Positions 7,883 through 18,571 of a DNA stretch of 64,000 nucleotides are shown in pieces; the first letter of the stretch is position 1, and every line of letters begins with the position of its first letter. The notes beneath the pieces are model-generated. The model was not told where the DNA came from. It saw nothing but the letters and a program-made list of their open reading frames with translations, and searched no databases. This DNA is from Arthrobacter gandavensis (GTDB lineage: Bacteria; Actinomycetota; Actinomycetes; Actinomycetales; Micrococcaceae). A program made the position numbers and the translations under genes. The stretch is from contig NZ_VTFU01000004.1 of assembly GCF_009192735.1 (NCBI RefSeq), positions 186,001-250,000 of the forward strand, read 5' to 3'.

Positions 7883-10005
7883 TGTTTGCACTGTTTTCAC
7901 CCGGCACTGAGCTGGCGCGGTTCCGCCGCGGCACCCTGCCGAAGATCGCCGTCGTGGTGATGCTCTTCATTCCCCTGATCTACGGTGCGCTGTACCTGTG
8001 GGCCTTCGATTCCCCGGACAAGCACGTGGACGGACTCTCCGTGGCCCTGGTCAACGAAGACGCCGGCAGCACCAAGGACGGCGAATCCCTCAACGCCGGC
8101 GATGAGCTGGTGGACAAGCTCCTTGACGGAGCGGACCTCGACTGGCACGCCACTGACGCCGAGGATGCGGCGGAGGGGGTTGAGGACGGAACCTACTACC
8201 TCTCCCTCACCATTCCCGAGGACTTCTCAGCCAACGCCGTTTCCGTCGGCACGGACAACCCTGTCCCGGCAAGGCTGAATGCCACGTACAACGACTCGAA
8301 CAACTTCCTGGCCGGTGTCCTCGGCAAGCAGGCAATGGCACAGGTCCAGGCGGCGGTCTCCTCGGAGCTGGGCGGCCAGGTGGCCTCCACCCTGCTGGTC
8401 GGCCTGAACGACGCCGGCACCGGGCTCCGTGACGCCGCCGACGGCGCGAACGAGCTGAGCACGGGCATCGACTCGGCGGTAGACGGTGCCGGTCAGCTGG
8501 TGACCGGCCTGGACAGCCTCGCCTCCGGAACCGTTACCCTCCAGGACGGAGCCCTGCGCCTCTCCTCCGGCGCCGGCGAACTGGCAGCCGGACTCTCCAC
8601 CCTGTCAGCGGGAACCTCCTCGCTGGCTTCCGGCAGCAACGATCTGTCCACCGGTGCCGGCTCGCTCGCCGCGGGAACCGCCACCCTGTCCGAGGGCGCC
8701 GGCAGCGTCGCCTCCGGTGCGGCAACGCTGAACGCCAACCTCGGAACGCTCTCGGAGAAGATGGCAGCGGCCGTCCCCCAGGCCGAGTCCCTGACGGCCG
8801 GCGCCACCCAGGTCTCGTCCGGGCTGGACCAGGTTGTTGCCGGACTCCAGGCAGCTGATCCGGAGAACCCCCTTCTGGCGCAGCTCCAGCCGCTGGCCGC
8901 AGGAGCCCAGCAGGTCTCCGCCGGAAACTCCGCCCTCCAAGCCGGCATCTCCGATGCCGCAGCCGGGAGCGGACAGCTCGCAGCGGGCAGCTCCTCGCTC
9001 GCCGCCGGAGCCGGTGAAGTAGCCACCGGAGCACAGTCCGCCGCAGCCGGCGCCGCACAGCTCTCCGCTGGCGCGGCTGACCTGGCCTCCGGCGCCGCAC
9101 AGGTGGACGCCGGCGCGCACAGCGCCGAAGCCGGAGCCGGTGAACTTGCCGCCGGCGCCAACACGCTCAGCGGCGGCACCAATGACCTGGCCGCCGGTGC
9201 GGGCGAACTGCGCGACGGCGGAACCACTCTGTCCGCCGGGGCCGAAAAACTCTCAGTGGGCAGCCACACGCTCGCCGATGCCCTGGCCGAAGGAAGCGCC
9301 GCCCTGCCGCAGGATTCGGACGACCTGATCAACACCAAAGCCTCAGTCACCGCCAATCCGGTGGAGCTGGACGCGGACTACTCCACTGAAGCAGCCAGCT
9401 TCGGTGAAGGGTTTGCCCCCTTCTTCCTGGCCCTGGCGACCTTCGTCGGAGCACTGATCACCTGGCTGCTGCTGCGTGCCCTGCCGACCCGTGCGCTGGC
9501 CGCCGGTGTTTCCGGTTTCCGTGCGCTGGCCACCGGGCTCATGCCGGCACTGGCGATCGGGCTTGGCCAGGTGGTCATCATGATGGCCGTCCTCGTCTGG
9601 GGCCTGGATATCCATCCCGCCTACCTCATCGGCACCGGCGCGTTCCTGTACCTGACCACGGTTGCCTTCCTGGCCCTGCAGCAGATGCTGATCATCGTGC
9701 TCGGCACGGCGGCCGGCCGCGTTGCCTCCCTGGTCCTGCTGATGCTCCAGCTCAGCTCCTCCGGCGGAACCTACCCGGTGGAAACCACCCCGGGCTTCTT
9801 CCAGGCACTGCATCCGTTCATGCCCGCAACCTACGTGGTCAACGGCCTCCGTGCCCTGATCACCGGCGGCGTGGACGCCCGGATGTGGATCGCCGTCGCG
9901 TTCCTGGGCATCCTGGCCCTGGTCTGCATCGTCATCAGCTCGGTAACAGCCGGCCGGCAGCGTATGTGGACGATCAAGCGGCTGCATCCGGAGCTGCACC
10001 TCTAA
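7882..10005 (+). CDS. YhgE/Pip family membrane protein with long heptad repeats
   Basis: 707 residues from the ATG that overlaps the upstream stop. One N-terminal membrane helix (KIAVVVMLFIPLIYGALYLWAF) precedes an extracytoplasmic domain (VALVNEDAGSTKDGESL...). Then comes a region of more than 250 residues of seven-residue periods such as LSAGTSS LASGSND LSTGAGS LAAGTAT, with Gly at a fixed position. About five C-terminal membrane helices follow (from FFLALATFVGALITWLLL to VAFLGILALVCIVISSV). This matches the YhgE/Pip family, whose members include the Lactococcus phage infection protein. The C-terminal part resembles ABC-2 type membrane domains, so with its neighbour it may form an exporter-like complex. 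An upstream in-frame ATG at 7825 lies inside the preceding gene and is unlikely. Confidence 0.92.
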   Translation: MFALFSPGTELARFRRGTLPKIAVVVMLFIPLIYGALYLWAFDSPDKHVDGLSVALVNEDAGSTKDGESLNAGDELVDKLLDGADLDWHATDAEDAAEGVEDGTYYLSLTIPEDFSANAVSVGTDNPVPARLNATYNDSNNFLAGVLGKQAMAQVQAAVSSELGGQVASTLLVGLNDAGTGLRDAADGANELSTGIDSAVDGAGQLVTGLDSLASGTVTLQDGALRLSSGAGELAAGLSTLSAGTSSLASGSNDLSTGAGSLAAGTATLSEGAGSVASGAATLNANLGTLSEKMAAAVPQAESLTAGATQVSSGLDQVVAGLQAADPENPLLAQLQPLAAGAQQVSAGNSALQAGISDAAAGSGQLAAGSSSLAAGAGEVATGAQSAAAGAAQLSAGAADLASGAAQVDAGAHSAEAGAGELAAGANTLSGGTNDLAAGAGELRDGGTTLSAGAEKLSVGSHTLADALAEGSAALPQDSDDLINTKASVTANPVELDADYSTEAASFGEGFAPFFLALATFVGALITWLLLRALPTRALAAGVSGFRALATGLMPALAIGLGQVVIMMAVLVWGLDIHPAYLIGTGAFLYLTTVAFLALQQMLIIVLGTAAGRVASLVLLMLQLSSSGGTYPVETTPGFFQALHPFMPATYVVNGLRALITGGVDARMWIAVAFLGILALVCIVISSVTAGRQRMWTIKRLHPELHL

Positions 10006-10044
10006 GATCAAAGGGAACCAACGCTCAACAAAGGACAACATTCG

Positions 10045-10608
10045 ATGCCACGCGTATCAGGCACCAAGCGGTCGATCCTCGATGCCGCCTTGGAGCTGGC
10101 GTCCCTGAACGGGATCACCGGCACCACCATGGAGGACGTGGCCGTTCGTGCCGGCGTTGCCAAGGGCAGCGTCTATTACAACTTCTCCTCCAAGGACAAG
10201 TTGTTTGAGCAGCTGCTGCTCGATGGTGTTGGGTCCCTTGCCGAAACGCTGCGCTCGGCCCGCGGAAACAAGACCGGTGCCGCGGCGCTCGGGGCCATGG
10301 TGCACGCCATGCTGGAGGCCATTTCCGGCAATCAGCCGCTGGCCAAGCTCATTGCCGCGGAGATCTTTCGGACCGACAGGTCATGGCAGACCCCGCTGCA
10401 GCTGGTGCGGCGCGAGGCACTGGCGGAGCTGGTGCAGGTGATCCGGCAGGCGCACCCCGAGCGGCAGGATGCCGAGCTGGTGGCCGGAACAATCTTCGGC
10501 GCGGTCCTGGTGGGCGGCATCGAGTGGCTGGTCTTCAGCCCCGACCGCTCACTGGCCGAGGTCGCCGATTCGGTGATGTTCACCCTGTCCGGCCAGCTGA
10601 CCGGCTAG
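10045..10608 (+). CDS. TetR/AcrR family transcriptional regulator
   Basis: 187 residues. The N-terminal helix-turn-helix is typical: KRSILDAALELASLNGITGTTMEDVAVRAGVAKGSVYYNFSSKDKLFEQLL, about residues 8-58. The remaining all-helical part is the ligand-binding and dimerisation domain. It lies 39 bases after the YhgE gene and is most likely the last gene of the cassette. The palindromes at 7118-7147 are its probable operators. The inducer is unknown. Confidence 0.93.
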   Translation: MPRVSGTKRSILDAALELASLNGITGTTMEDVAVRAGVAKGSVYYNFSSKDKLFEQLLLDGVGSLAETLRSARGNKTGAAALGAMVHAMLEAISGNQPLAKLIAAEIFRTDRSWQTPLQLVRREALAELVQVIRQAHPERQDAELVAGTIFGAVLVGGIEWLVFSPDRSLAEVADSVMFTLSGQLTG

Positions 10609-10629
10609 GGCTGCCCGCCTGGGCGTGCG

Positions 10630-10678
10630 AACGACGACGGCGCCGGTCCCCTGTGCGGGGGCCGGCGCCGTCGTCGTT
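10630..10678. terminator. Bidirectional hairpin between convergent genes
   Basis: A stem of about 20 bp (arms 10630-10650 and 10657-10678, ACGACGACGGCGCCGG against its complement) lies between the ends of the tetR-like and yibE/F genes. No long T-run is present on either strand. Confidence 0.7.
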
Positions 10679-10720
10679 AAGCCGTCGCGGTCAAGCCGAA
10701 ACGGTGCCGGCCCAACGCCC

Positions 10721-12154
10721 CTATGGGCGGTTCCGGAGCGAGCGGCGGGTTGGGAGGCTTGAGGTTCCGGCGTCGGCCGGCTGCCCGGCGGGATCCGCAC
10801 CCGCAGGATCGGCGGCGGTCGCAGGAACCGGGCTGCCGGCCGGCGCGGCGGCCCTGTCATCTTCGGTGGACAGGTTCTCCGCGGGCGCACCCTCCCGGGC
10901 ATCCGGCAGGCCGGGCGCACCGGGAGCCGCCTTGATCCCGACTGCTTTGACCACCAGCACGGCGATGGCCGTGGTCACCGGGATGGCCAGCACCAGACCC
11001 ACGGAGCCGACGAGCGTGCGGATCACCTCCTCGGCCAGTTCCCCGCCGGTGAGGCTGTCCAGGAACGGCCGGTCGTACAGCGAGACGAGGATGAGCACCG
11101 GCAGGGCAGCCCCGGCATAGGCGAAGGCGATGGTGTAGACGGTGGAGGCAATGTGGTCCCGGCCCACCCGCATCGCGCCGGAGAACAGCCGCTTCGCGCT
11201 GGCGCCGGGAGCCAGCTCATACATTTCCCACACCGCTGAGGACTGCGTGATGGTGACATCGTTGAGCACGCCCAGCCCCGAGATGATCAGCCCGCACAGG
11301 ATGATGCCCGAGACCGAAATGCTCTCGGAGGAATTGATGAGCGTGTACGCATTTTCGTCGTCGACCCCCACCAGGTGCGCGGCGTCGGTGGCCCACGCCG
11401 CCAGGCAGGCGGTGATCGACAGCCCGAACAGTGTCCCCAGCAGCGCGGTGGAGGTTCGGGCCGTAAAGCCGTGGGCAAAGTACAACACCCCGAACATGAT
11501 CACGCTGGATCCCACCAGCCCGAGCAGCAGCGGCGGCTGGCCCTCAACCAGGCCGGGCAGGATGAACCCGGCCAGCACCGCGTATGCTCCGGCCAGGCCC
11601 ACCAGCGCGCGAAGTCCGCGCCAGCGTGCGACGGCGATGACCACGCCCGCATAGAGCACGGTCAGCGCCGCCATTGGAATGGAACGGACGAAGTCCACGA
11701 AGACGTAGGGCGGGGCTCCCCCGTTGTCCTGCATCACCGCTTCCAGGTTCAGGTACCGGATGCTGTCCCCGGCTTCGATGGCATCCCCCTTGGCCACCTC
11801 GGGCGGAACCTCCACCTGGATGGTCCCTCCCCCGGCGTCGGGAACGGTGTAGGCGACCAGGCACTGCTGGGCGGTGCCGCCGGCTTCGACAAGCGCGGCG
11901 GAGGACGGGCAGTCCTCTTCACTGACCCGCTGCACCTTGCCGGTATCGAAGGTGACTCCGTCGGCGGTGGCGTACGGATCCGCGACTGTGACGCTGGAGC
12001 GGTCCCCGGAGGGCCACATCAGCAGCATCGCCACCACGGCCAGCAGGCCCAGCGGCACCAGGATGGCGGTCAGCAGGAGGTTGGCGCGCCGCCGGGCGGC
12101 CAGGGCAACCGGAGACGGCGGCTCATCGGAGTGCGGGGAATGGCTGTGTCCCAT
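10721..12154 (-). CDS. YibE/F family membrane protein
   Basis: 477 residues. A His/Pro/Ser-rich cytoplasmic start (MGHSHSPHSDEPPSP) is followed by a membrane helix (ANLLLTAILVPLGLLAVVAMLL), an extracytoplasmic domain of roughly 110 residues with two Cys (EEDCPSS, AQQCLVAY), and about seven further helices. The segment INSSESISVSGIILCGLIISGLGVLNDVTITQSSAVWEMYE is the conserved YibE/F core with its GxLxDxxxTQ-like signature. The last 90 residues are a disordered Ala/Pro-rich tail. The biochemical role of the family is not established. It stands alone, convergent with the TetR cassette. Confidence 0.88.
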   Translation of the reverse strand: MGHSHSPHSDEPPSPVALAARRRANLLLTAILVPLGLLAVVAMLLMWPSGDRSSVTVADPYATADGVTFDTGKVQRVSEEDCPSSAALVEAGGTAQQCLVAYTVPDAGGGTIQVEVPPEVAKGDAIEAGDSIRYLNLEAVMQDNGGAPPYVFVDFVRSIPMAALTVLYAGVVIAVARWRGLRALVGLAGAYAVLAGFILPGLVEGQPPLLLGLVGSSVIMFGVLYFAHGFTARTSTALLGTLFGLSITACLAAWATDAAHLVGVDDENAYTLINSSESISVSGIILCGLIISGLGVLNDVTITQSSAVWEMYELAPGASAKRLFSGAMRVGRDHIASTVYTIAFAYAGAALPVLILVSLYDRPFLDSLTGGELAEEVIRTLVGSVGLVLAIPVTTAIAVLVVKAVGIKAAPGAPGLPDAREGAPAENLSTEDDRAAAPAGSPVPATAADPAGADPAGQPADAGTSSLPTRRSLRNRP

Positions 12155-12274
12155 GGGGTCCTTTGGCGGTGGCAGGGCGCTGCAGCCCGGATGATACGGA
12201 CGCAGGAAACACGGTCGGCATCATTGTCCCAAGTCCGGCGGCATTGTCCCAAAAAACGTGTGGCCGGAGACCCC

Positions 12275-12922
12275 CTAGATGAAAAGGTCGCGCCGTGCGG
12301 CGTCGAGCCCCTCCACCGTGAGGTTCCACTTCGGACGGACAAACTCCGCACGCTCGAGCCGGACTTCCCGCTGTTCCGTCAGCTCGCCCGGCCTGGCGAC
12401 GACGCGTTTGATCCCGCCGTTCCGGTAGCCAAGGCTGCGGGAAACACCCAGTGAGGGTTTGTTCCACACTGCCGCCGCGGATTCGGCAATGTCGGCTCCC
12501 AGATGGTCAAAGGCCAAGAGCAGAACGGCGGCCCGCATCTCACCGCCAAAGCCCCTGCCCTGATACTCCTGCGAGAGCCAGGAACCGGTGGTCACCGTTT
12601 TCCGGACCGAGAAGTGCGCAGCTGACAGGTCCTGCATGCCGATCGGGATCCCGTTGTGGCTGACAACAAAATTCAGGGCCCAGTTGTCCGGCCCCACACC
12701 GGCTCTGATCCGCCACTGGTGCTTTGCCGTTTCCCGGATCAGGACCTCCCGCGGAGCATCGGTCCAGGGCACGTCAAACGGCATTTCGCCGGGATCATGG
12801 ATACCCGCCAGGGCAGCATCGATGACGCCCGGCAGATCCTCGTCCCGGACCGGCCGCAGCTCCAAGCGGGGCGTGAGGATCCGAAGGCTGAACAGCGGCC
12901 ACACCTGCGACAACGTAGTCAT
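12275..12922 (-). CDS. GNAT family N-acetyltransferase (RimJ/RimL-like)
   Basis: 215 residues with the ribosomal-protein-type GNAT layout: TPRLELRPVRDEDLPGVIDAA at the start, a central strand with IGMQDLSAAHF, acetyl-CoA binding loop WLSQEYQGRGFGGEMRAAVLLLAFDHLGA (QGRGFG), and AAAVWNKPSLGVSRSLGYRNGGI near the end, where the Asn-x-x-Ser substrate loop belongs. The substrate is unknown. A strong hairpin at 13015-13060 separates it from the next gene upstream. Confidence 0.9.
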   Translation of the reverse strand: MTTLSQVWPLFSLRILTPRLELRPVRDEDLPGVIDAALAGIHDPGEMPFDVPWTDAPREVLIRETAKHQWRIRAGVGPDNWALNFVVSHNGIPIGMQDLSAAHFSVRKTVTTGSWLSQEYQGRGFGGEMRAAVLLLAFDHLGADIAESAAAVWNKPSLGVSRSLGYRNGGIKRVVARPGELTEQREVRLERAEFVRPKWNLTVEGLDAARRDLFI

Positions 12923-13014
12923 GAGCCCAACCTACAGGGGGGCAGGGCCGGCTGCGATCGAGGAGGATCGCCGGCAACATGTGTCGGACGGTTGGAACAC
13001 CCGCTTAAACGCCA

Positions 13015-13060
13015 ACGACGGCGGGCGCCGGCTCCCGAAGGAACCCGCGCCCGCCGTCGT
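13015..13060 (-). terminator. Hairpin terminator downstream of glyQS-GNAT operon
   Basis: A perfect 13-bp stem (ACGACGGCGGGCG at 13015-13027 against 13048-13060) just past the stop of the GNAT gene at 13093. It lacks a T-run but is very stable. Confidence 0.6.
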
Positions 13061-13092
13061 CGTACAGCAGGCTGCCGCGGCAGCCGGCGGAC

Positions 13093-14000
13093 CTACGTGC
13101 TGACGATCTCAGTGGCCGGCCCGACTTCGCGGGCGGCACCCTTTTCCAGCAGCGCCTGGATGATCCGGGCCAACGGTTTCATGGACTCGTCCACCTCCAG
13201 CTGGATCGGATACTGGTAGGTCAGCAGGGCCAGCAGCGATTCGAGCGCAGCCTCCTGCTCCGACTGTTCCAGCGAGGGATCGTAGCCAAGGAACACGTCG
13301 GCCGGCTCATCCGTGCGGTTCTGCGTGTAGCTCACGGCAAAGGCAGCGATCTTGCCGCCCTGCGCCTTGGGCGCGTCGCGCAGGACCACCGCTCCGGCGG
13401 CGCCGGTGGCGTCATTGAGCAGCATCTGCTGCGCCCGGCCGAGCGTCATCTCGGACCGGTCCCAGCCGTGCACGGCGTTGTAGAACTCCACCACGGCCTG
13501 AGTCAGTTCCACCGAGCCGGTGGCGGCCTCGTCCAGCTGGGGTCCGGCGTCGTCCTGGAAGACCGGAAGGGTGATCCGCCCGGGCTCCACCACCACAACG
13601 CGGGACCGCTGGATGCGGGAGAAGCCGGCAGCCTCGGCGAAGGCCGCGCCGGAGGTTCCCGGCTCCACCTTCGCGCGCATGGCGGTAACGCCCGACGGCG
13701 CCGCTTCGGCTTCCCGCCGCAGCATTGCCAGCAGCGTGGAGCCGAGGCCGGCGCGCCGGTTTTCCCGGGCCACTTCCACGTAAACCCACAGCCGGTCCGG
13801 ATGCAGCGATGTTTCGTAAACGACGCCGGCGGCCACCGGAATACCGTCATCTTCAGCCACGATGCAGCGGCTCCACGGCTCGTTGGAGGAGGGCCGCAGG
13901 ACCGCCCGGAACTGGCCGGACAGCACCGTTTCCGGATCGCCCCAGAGCTGGTTCAGGGCCAGGTCGTCATCTTCGCGCCATTCGCGGAACGTCAAGGCCA

Positions 14001-14001
<1 letters not shown>
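13093..14001 (-). CDS. GNAT family N-acetyltransferase coupled to glyQS
   Basis: 302 residues. The N-terminal half is a GNAT domain: WSRCIVAEDDGIPVAAGVVYETSLHPDRLWVYVEVARENRRAGLGSTLLAMLRREAE includes the acetyl-CoA loop RENRRAGLGS, and FAEAAGFSRIQRSRVVVVEPG closes the fold. The C-terminal 150 residues have weaker features (FYNAVHGWDRSEMTLGRAQQMLLND) and may be a second, degenerate GNAT-like domain. Its ATG overlaps the TAA of glyQS (TAATG), so translation is probably coupled to the synthetase. The substrate is unknown. Confidence 0.88.
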
Positions 14002-15389
<1,388 letters not shown>

Positions 15390-15577
15390 GGAATGGTACC
15401 GCCGTTCTTTCGTGTTTACAGGGCCGCTGGGTGCGGTCCGCTCATGGTCCCGTCCGCAGTTTGCACCGGCAGGTTGCGCGGCGAGGAACTCACGGAGGGC
15501 AAAAGCTACAACTACCAGCTTAAGGTGAGGGAGCCCAAACACTGCTACCGGCACCGGTAATGGTCCGGCGGAGCGGC

Positions 15578-16549
15578 TCAGCGCCGGCGGAGCAGCCCGG
15601 GCATGTTCCACGGCAGCGTGGCCACCACGATGGCCACCAGGGTCAGCAGGGTCCCCAGCACGGTGGCCGCAACTACCACGCTGCCCGGGGCGGGAAGAAA
15701 GATGTCCAGCAGCAGGGAACCAATAAGCTGGCCCCCGATCAGGCCCAGACTGGTCAGCAGCACGCCGAGGCTGCGCACCAGGAGCGCACTCAGCCCGATG
15801 AAGATGCAGCCCATCGGCCCACCCAGATACAGGTACCACTCCCCCGGAAGCGGCTGGCCAACGCCGGAGACTGCCACCTTGACCAGCCACATCAGGCCCA
15901 GCACGCTGGTGCCGATGATGAAGTTGACCAGCGTTGCGGTGATCGGGGTTCCGTAGTGCATGCCGGTGGTTCCGTTCATGGCCTGCTGGAAGCTCATCAG
16001 CATGCCCGCTGTCAGGGGCAGCAGCACCGGCAGCAGCAGGTCGGCGGCCCCGGACGTGCCCGCCAGCTTCGGGCTCACAGCCCAGGCGACCGCCGCGATG
16101 GTCAGCACGGCCCCGACCACGCGCATGACGGTGAGTGCTTTTTTACCGGCGGGGCCGATACCCAGCCGGTCCACCACCAGTCCGGTCAGCGTTTGACCCG
16201 CGACGGCAGCCACCGTGAAGACGGCAACGCCGAGCACGGCGACGGTCAGGGTTTGGGAGAGCACAAAGTAGCCGCCGATCGCTCCGGCCAGCACGTAGTA
16301 GCGCGGGAACCGGCGTTCGCGCAGCGCCGGCAACAGCCGGGCGGCACCGGCACGGCCGCGCGGCAGCGTGGCTGAAATGAGGATCATGACCACGAGCCCC
16401 ACCGAGAAGCTGACCAGCGCTGCGGCCAGCCCGTCCTCCAGCTTGGCGCCGAGGGCACCGTTGACACGGGATTGGACCGGCATTGCTGCTCCAGCAACGA
16501 TGGCAAGGGGAAGACCGATCAGGGGATTGAATCGCACAGCTTTTGGCAC
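15578..16549 (-). CDS. DMT family transporter (YdcZ/DUF606 type)
   Basis: 323 residues from GTG 16549, with about ten hydrophobic helices. It has two homologous halves, each opening with a G/A-rich helix and a QSxxNG-like motif: [36 protein letters not shown] in the first, and [38 protein letters not shown] in the second. This internal duplication is typical of the YdcZ branch of the drug/metabolite transporter superfamily. The substrate is unknown. It is transcribed toward glyQS across a gap of about 190 bases. Confidence 0.88.
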   Translation of the reverse strand: MPKAVRFNPLIGLPLAIVAGAAMPVQSRVNGALGAKLEDGLAAALVSFSVGLVVMILISATLPRGRAGAARLLPALRERRFPRYYVLAGAIGGYFVLSQTLTVAVLGVAVFTVAAVAGQTLTGLVVDRLGIGPAGKKALTVMRVVGAVLTIAAVAWAVSPKLAGTSGAADLLLPVLLPLTAGMLMSFQQAMNGTTGMHYGTPITATLVNFIIGTSVLGLMWLVKVAVSGVGQPLPGEWYLYLGGPMGCIFIGLSALLVRSLGVLLTSLGLIGGQLIGSLLLDIFLPAPGSVVVAATVLGTLLTLVAIVVATLPWNMPGLLRRR

Positions 16550-16620
16550 GGACCAACACTACGTCAGGGTTTCGCCGGTTCCGGCATTGGTGGCGGACAG
16601 TTTCGGGCAGAATGGAGGGT

Positions 16621-16851
16621 ATGAGTTCCCTTGACCCCCAAGATCTTCCCATCCGCGACGACATGATCCGTCTGGGGCAGCTGCTCAAGCTGGCCAGCCT
16701 GGCCGAGGACGGCATCCAGGCCAAGCAGCTGATTGAAGACGGCTTGGTGAAAGTCAACAACGAGATCGAGGAGCGGCGCGGCCGCCAGCTGCACCCCGGC
16801 GACGTGGTCTCCGTTAACGGTGAAGCGATCCGCATCGTCCAGGAGGGATAG
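16621..16851 (+). CDS. S4 domain RNA-binding protein
   Basis: 76 residues from ATG 16621 behind GGAGGGT. An upstream in-frame ATG (16543) lacks a ribosome binding site. The whole protein is one S4-like domain: MIRLGQLLKLASLAEDGIQAKQLIEDGLVKVNNEIEERRGRQLHPGDVVSVNG. This is the YaaA/YbcJ-type small S4 family, thought to bind structured RNA. A clear terminator follows at once, so it is monocistronic. The RNA target is unknown. Confidence 0.92.
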   Translation: MSSLDPQDLPIRDDMIRLGQLLKLASLAEDGIQAKQLIEDGLVKVNNEIEERRGRQLHPGDVVSVNGEAIRIVQEG

Positions 16852-16865
16852 GCTCCCCATCCTCG

Positions 16866-16902
16866 AAGAGGACCAGCCCCGGCACGGGACTGGTCCTCTT
16901 TT
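16866..16902 (+). terminator. Rho-independent terminator of the S4 gene
   Basis: Stem AAGAGGACCAG / CTGGTCCTCTT (16866-16876 and 16890-16900) followed by TTCC; because both arms end in A/T tracts it can also serve the convergent esterase gene. Confidence 0.8.
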
Positions 16903-16940
16903 CCGCCTTTTTCCGCCTCTGCGTTTCTCCGGCCGGACGC

Positions 16941-17603
16941 TTAGGCCTTGAGCACGGTGTGCGTGAGGAACTCCTTGACGTGTCCAAGTTCCTGCATGTT
17001 GATCCCGTGTCCCATGTTGGAGTAGAGGATCTTCGTCAGCGCGGTGTGCTCGTTGAGCCACGCATGGGTGAACTCGATGCGCGGTGCGTCAATCACCGGG
17101 TCGGCCTGGTCGCGCCCCCAGAAGAACGGCACCTTTCCGCCGGCCAGTTCATCATCCTTGAAGAACGGGTTGCCCTCCGCGGGCACCACAAAGCCCGAGA
17201 GCCCGACGACGGCCGCGAAGTCCGCGGGCCGGTGGCGCAGCAAGGTGCTCGCCACGGCCATGCCCATCGAGAAGCCCAGCAGGGACACACTGCTGTGCGG
17301 GTCCTTGATGCTGTCCAGCCAATCGGACACATCACTCACGGCGTCCGCCACGCGCTGCACTGAGAAGTCCGGTTCATTCATCAGCGGGAACCAGGTGTAA
17401 CCGGGTCCTTGGGCATGGGGTGCGCGGACGGAGGCAATGGTGAATTCGGAGGGAAGGTAATCCGCCAGGCCCATCAGGTCTTCCTCATTGGCGAGGTAAC
17501 CGTGGAAAAGGACCAGCAGCGGCGTTCCTTCACGCTCGGGTTCGGGCTTGGACCAAAGGACGGTGGGGTTCCAGGGAGCTGTTGTAGGCATGATATTCAT
17601 CAT
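16941..17603 (-). CDS. Alpha/beta hydrolase, phospholipase/carboxylesterase type
   Basis: About 220 residues. The start is uncertain among clustered ATGs at 17603, 17600 and 17591; the longer open frame overlaps the divergent gene. Family features: LLVLFHGYLANEEDLMGLADYLP (HGxxxNE oxyanion region), VSLLGFSMGMAVASTLL with the nucleophile Ser in GFSMG, DPVIDAPRIEFTHAWL for the Asp region, and NMGHGINMQELGHVKEFL for the catalytic His. It resembles YpfH/esterase family enzymes acting on short acyl esters. It is divergent from the GDSL hydrolase, sharing a short promoter region. Confidence 0.9.
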   Translation of the reverse strand: MMNIMPTTAPWNPTVLWSKPEPEREGTPLLVLFHGYLANEEDLMGLADYLPSEFTIASVRAPHAQGPGYTWFPLMNEPDFSVQRVADAVSDVSDWLDSIKDPHSSVSLLGFSMGMAVASTLLRHRPADFAAVVGLSGFVVPAEGNPFFKDDELAGGKVPFFWGRDQADPVIDAPRIEFTHAWLNEHTALTKILYSNMGHGINMQELGHVKEFLTHTVLKA

Positions 17604-17665
17604 GGCACGGGCGGTTCGGGAACCTACGGTCGCGTAGCCAGCCCCCTCCTTGGCAGGATGGAGCG

Positions 17666-18571
17666 GTGACTTCTCCTTCGATGCCCCAGAATCCCCCTTC
17701 CTCCTCCATCCCCGCCGCTGAAGCGCCCGCCGTCGCCGGTTCCGCCGCGGAGGCAGCACCCGAGGAGCATCCGGTGCATCCCTGGACCCGCTATGTTGCC
17801 ATCGGAGATTCCTTCACCGAGGGCATCGGCGACCCCAATCCGGAAAGCCCCGGCGGGCACCGCGGCTGGGCGGACCGCGTTGCCGAGGAACTGGCCCGCG
17901 ACGCTGAGAACTTCGCCTACGCCAACCTCGCGATCCGGGGACGGCTGCTGGATCAGATCATCAGCGAACAGCTGCAGCCGGCCCTGGACCTGAACCCGGA
18001 TCTGGTCACCATCTGTGCCGGCGGAAATGACGTCATCCGCCCCGGCGGCGACCCGGACAAACTGGCCGAAAAAATGGACGCCGCGATCGGGCGCCTCAGC
18101 GGCAGCGGCGCCACCGTGGTCCTCTTCACCGGCCCTGATCTGGGCACCACCCCCGTGCTCGGCAGCGTTCGGGGACGGGTGGCCGTCTACAACGAAAACC
18201 TGCGGACCATTGCCGCGCGGCACGACATCATCATCGCTGACATGTGGGCGCTGCGGGAGCTGAGAGCCCGTGACATGTGGGCGCCGGACCGGCTGCACTT
18301 TTCGCCCCTGGGGCACCACACCATCGCCGCCATGGTGCTGGACACCCTGGCCGTCCCCCATACCTTGGAACCGCTGCAGCCAAAGCCCCTCCCGGTCAAA
18401 AACTGGCGTACGGCCCGGACAGAGGACCTGACCTGGGCGCGGGAATACTTCATGCCGTGGGTGGTGCGCCGGGTGCGGCACCGGTCCTCCGGCGACGGCA
18501 TCGCCGCCAAGCGTCCCCTGGCCGGACCCATCTTTGGCGGTTCAGGCATGCCCCCGGGTTCAGCGGACTAA
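17666..18571 (+). CDS. SGNH/GDSL family hydrolase
   Basis: 301 residues from GTG 17666. An Ala/Pro/Ser-rich leader of about 35 residues precedes the catalytic core. Block I is RYVAIGDSFTEGIGDPNP with Ser49. Block II Gly lies in YANLAIRGRLLDQII, block III is TICAGGNDVIRPGGD (GGND), and block V is APDRLHFSPLGHHTIAAMVL with the Asp-His pair. No signal peptide is obvious, so it is probably cytoplasmic. Such enzymes are esterases or lipases of wide specificity. The C-terminal extension (WAREYFMPWVVRRVRHRSSGDG) is common in actinobacterial members. Confidence 0.93.
   Translation: MTSPSMPQNPPSSSIPAAEAPAVAGSAAEAAPEEHPVHPWTRYVAIGDSFTEGIGDPNPESPGGHRGWADRVAEELARDAENFAYANLAIRGRLLDQIISEQLQPALDLNPDLVTICAGGNDVIRPGGDPDKLAEKMDAAIGRLSGSGATVVLFTGPDLGTTPVLGSVRGRVAVYNENLRTIAARHDIIIADMWALRELRARDMWAPDRLHFSPLGHHTIAAMVLDTLAVPHTLEPLQPKPLPVKNWRTARTEDLTWAREYFMPWVVRRVRHRSSGDGIAAKRPLAGPIFGGSGMPPGSAD

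Noticed and set aside
15390-15890. N-terminal extension of glyQS to ATG 15890
   Set aside because: The extension overlaps the DMT transporter gene, has no synthetase features, and the ATG at 15389 gives the conserved family start.
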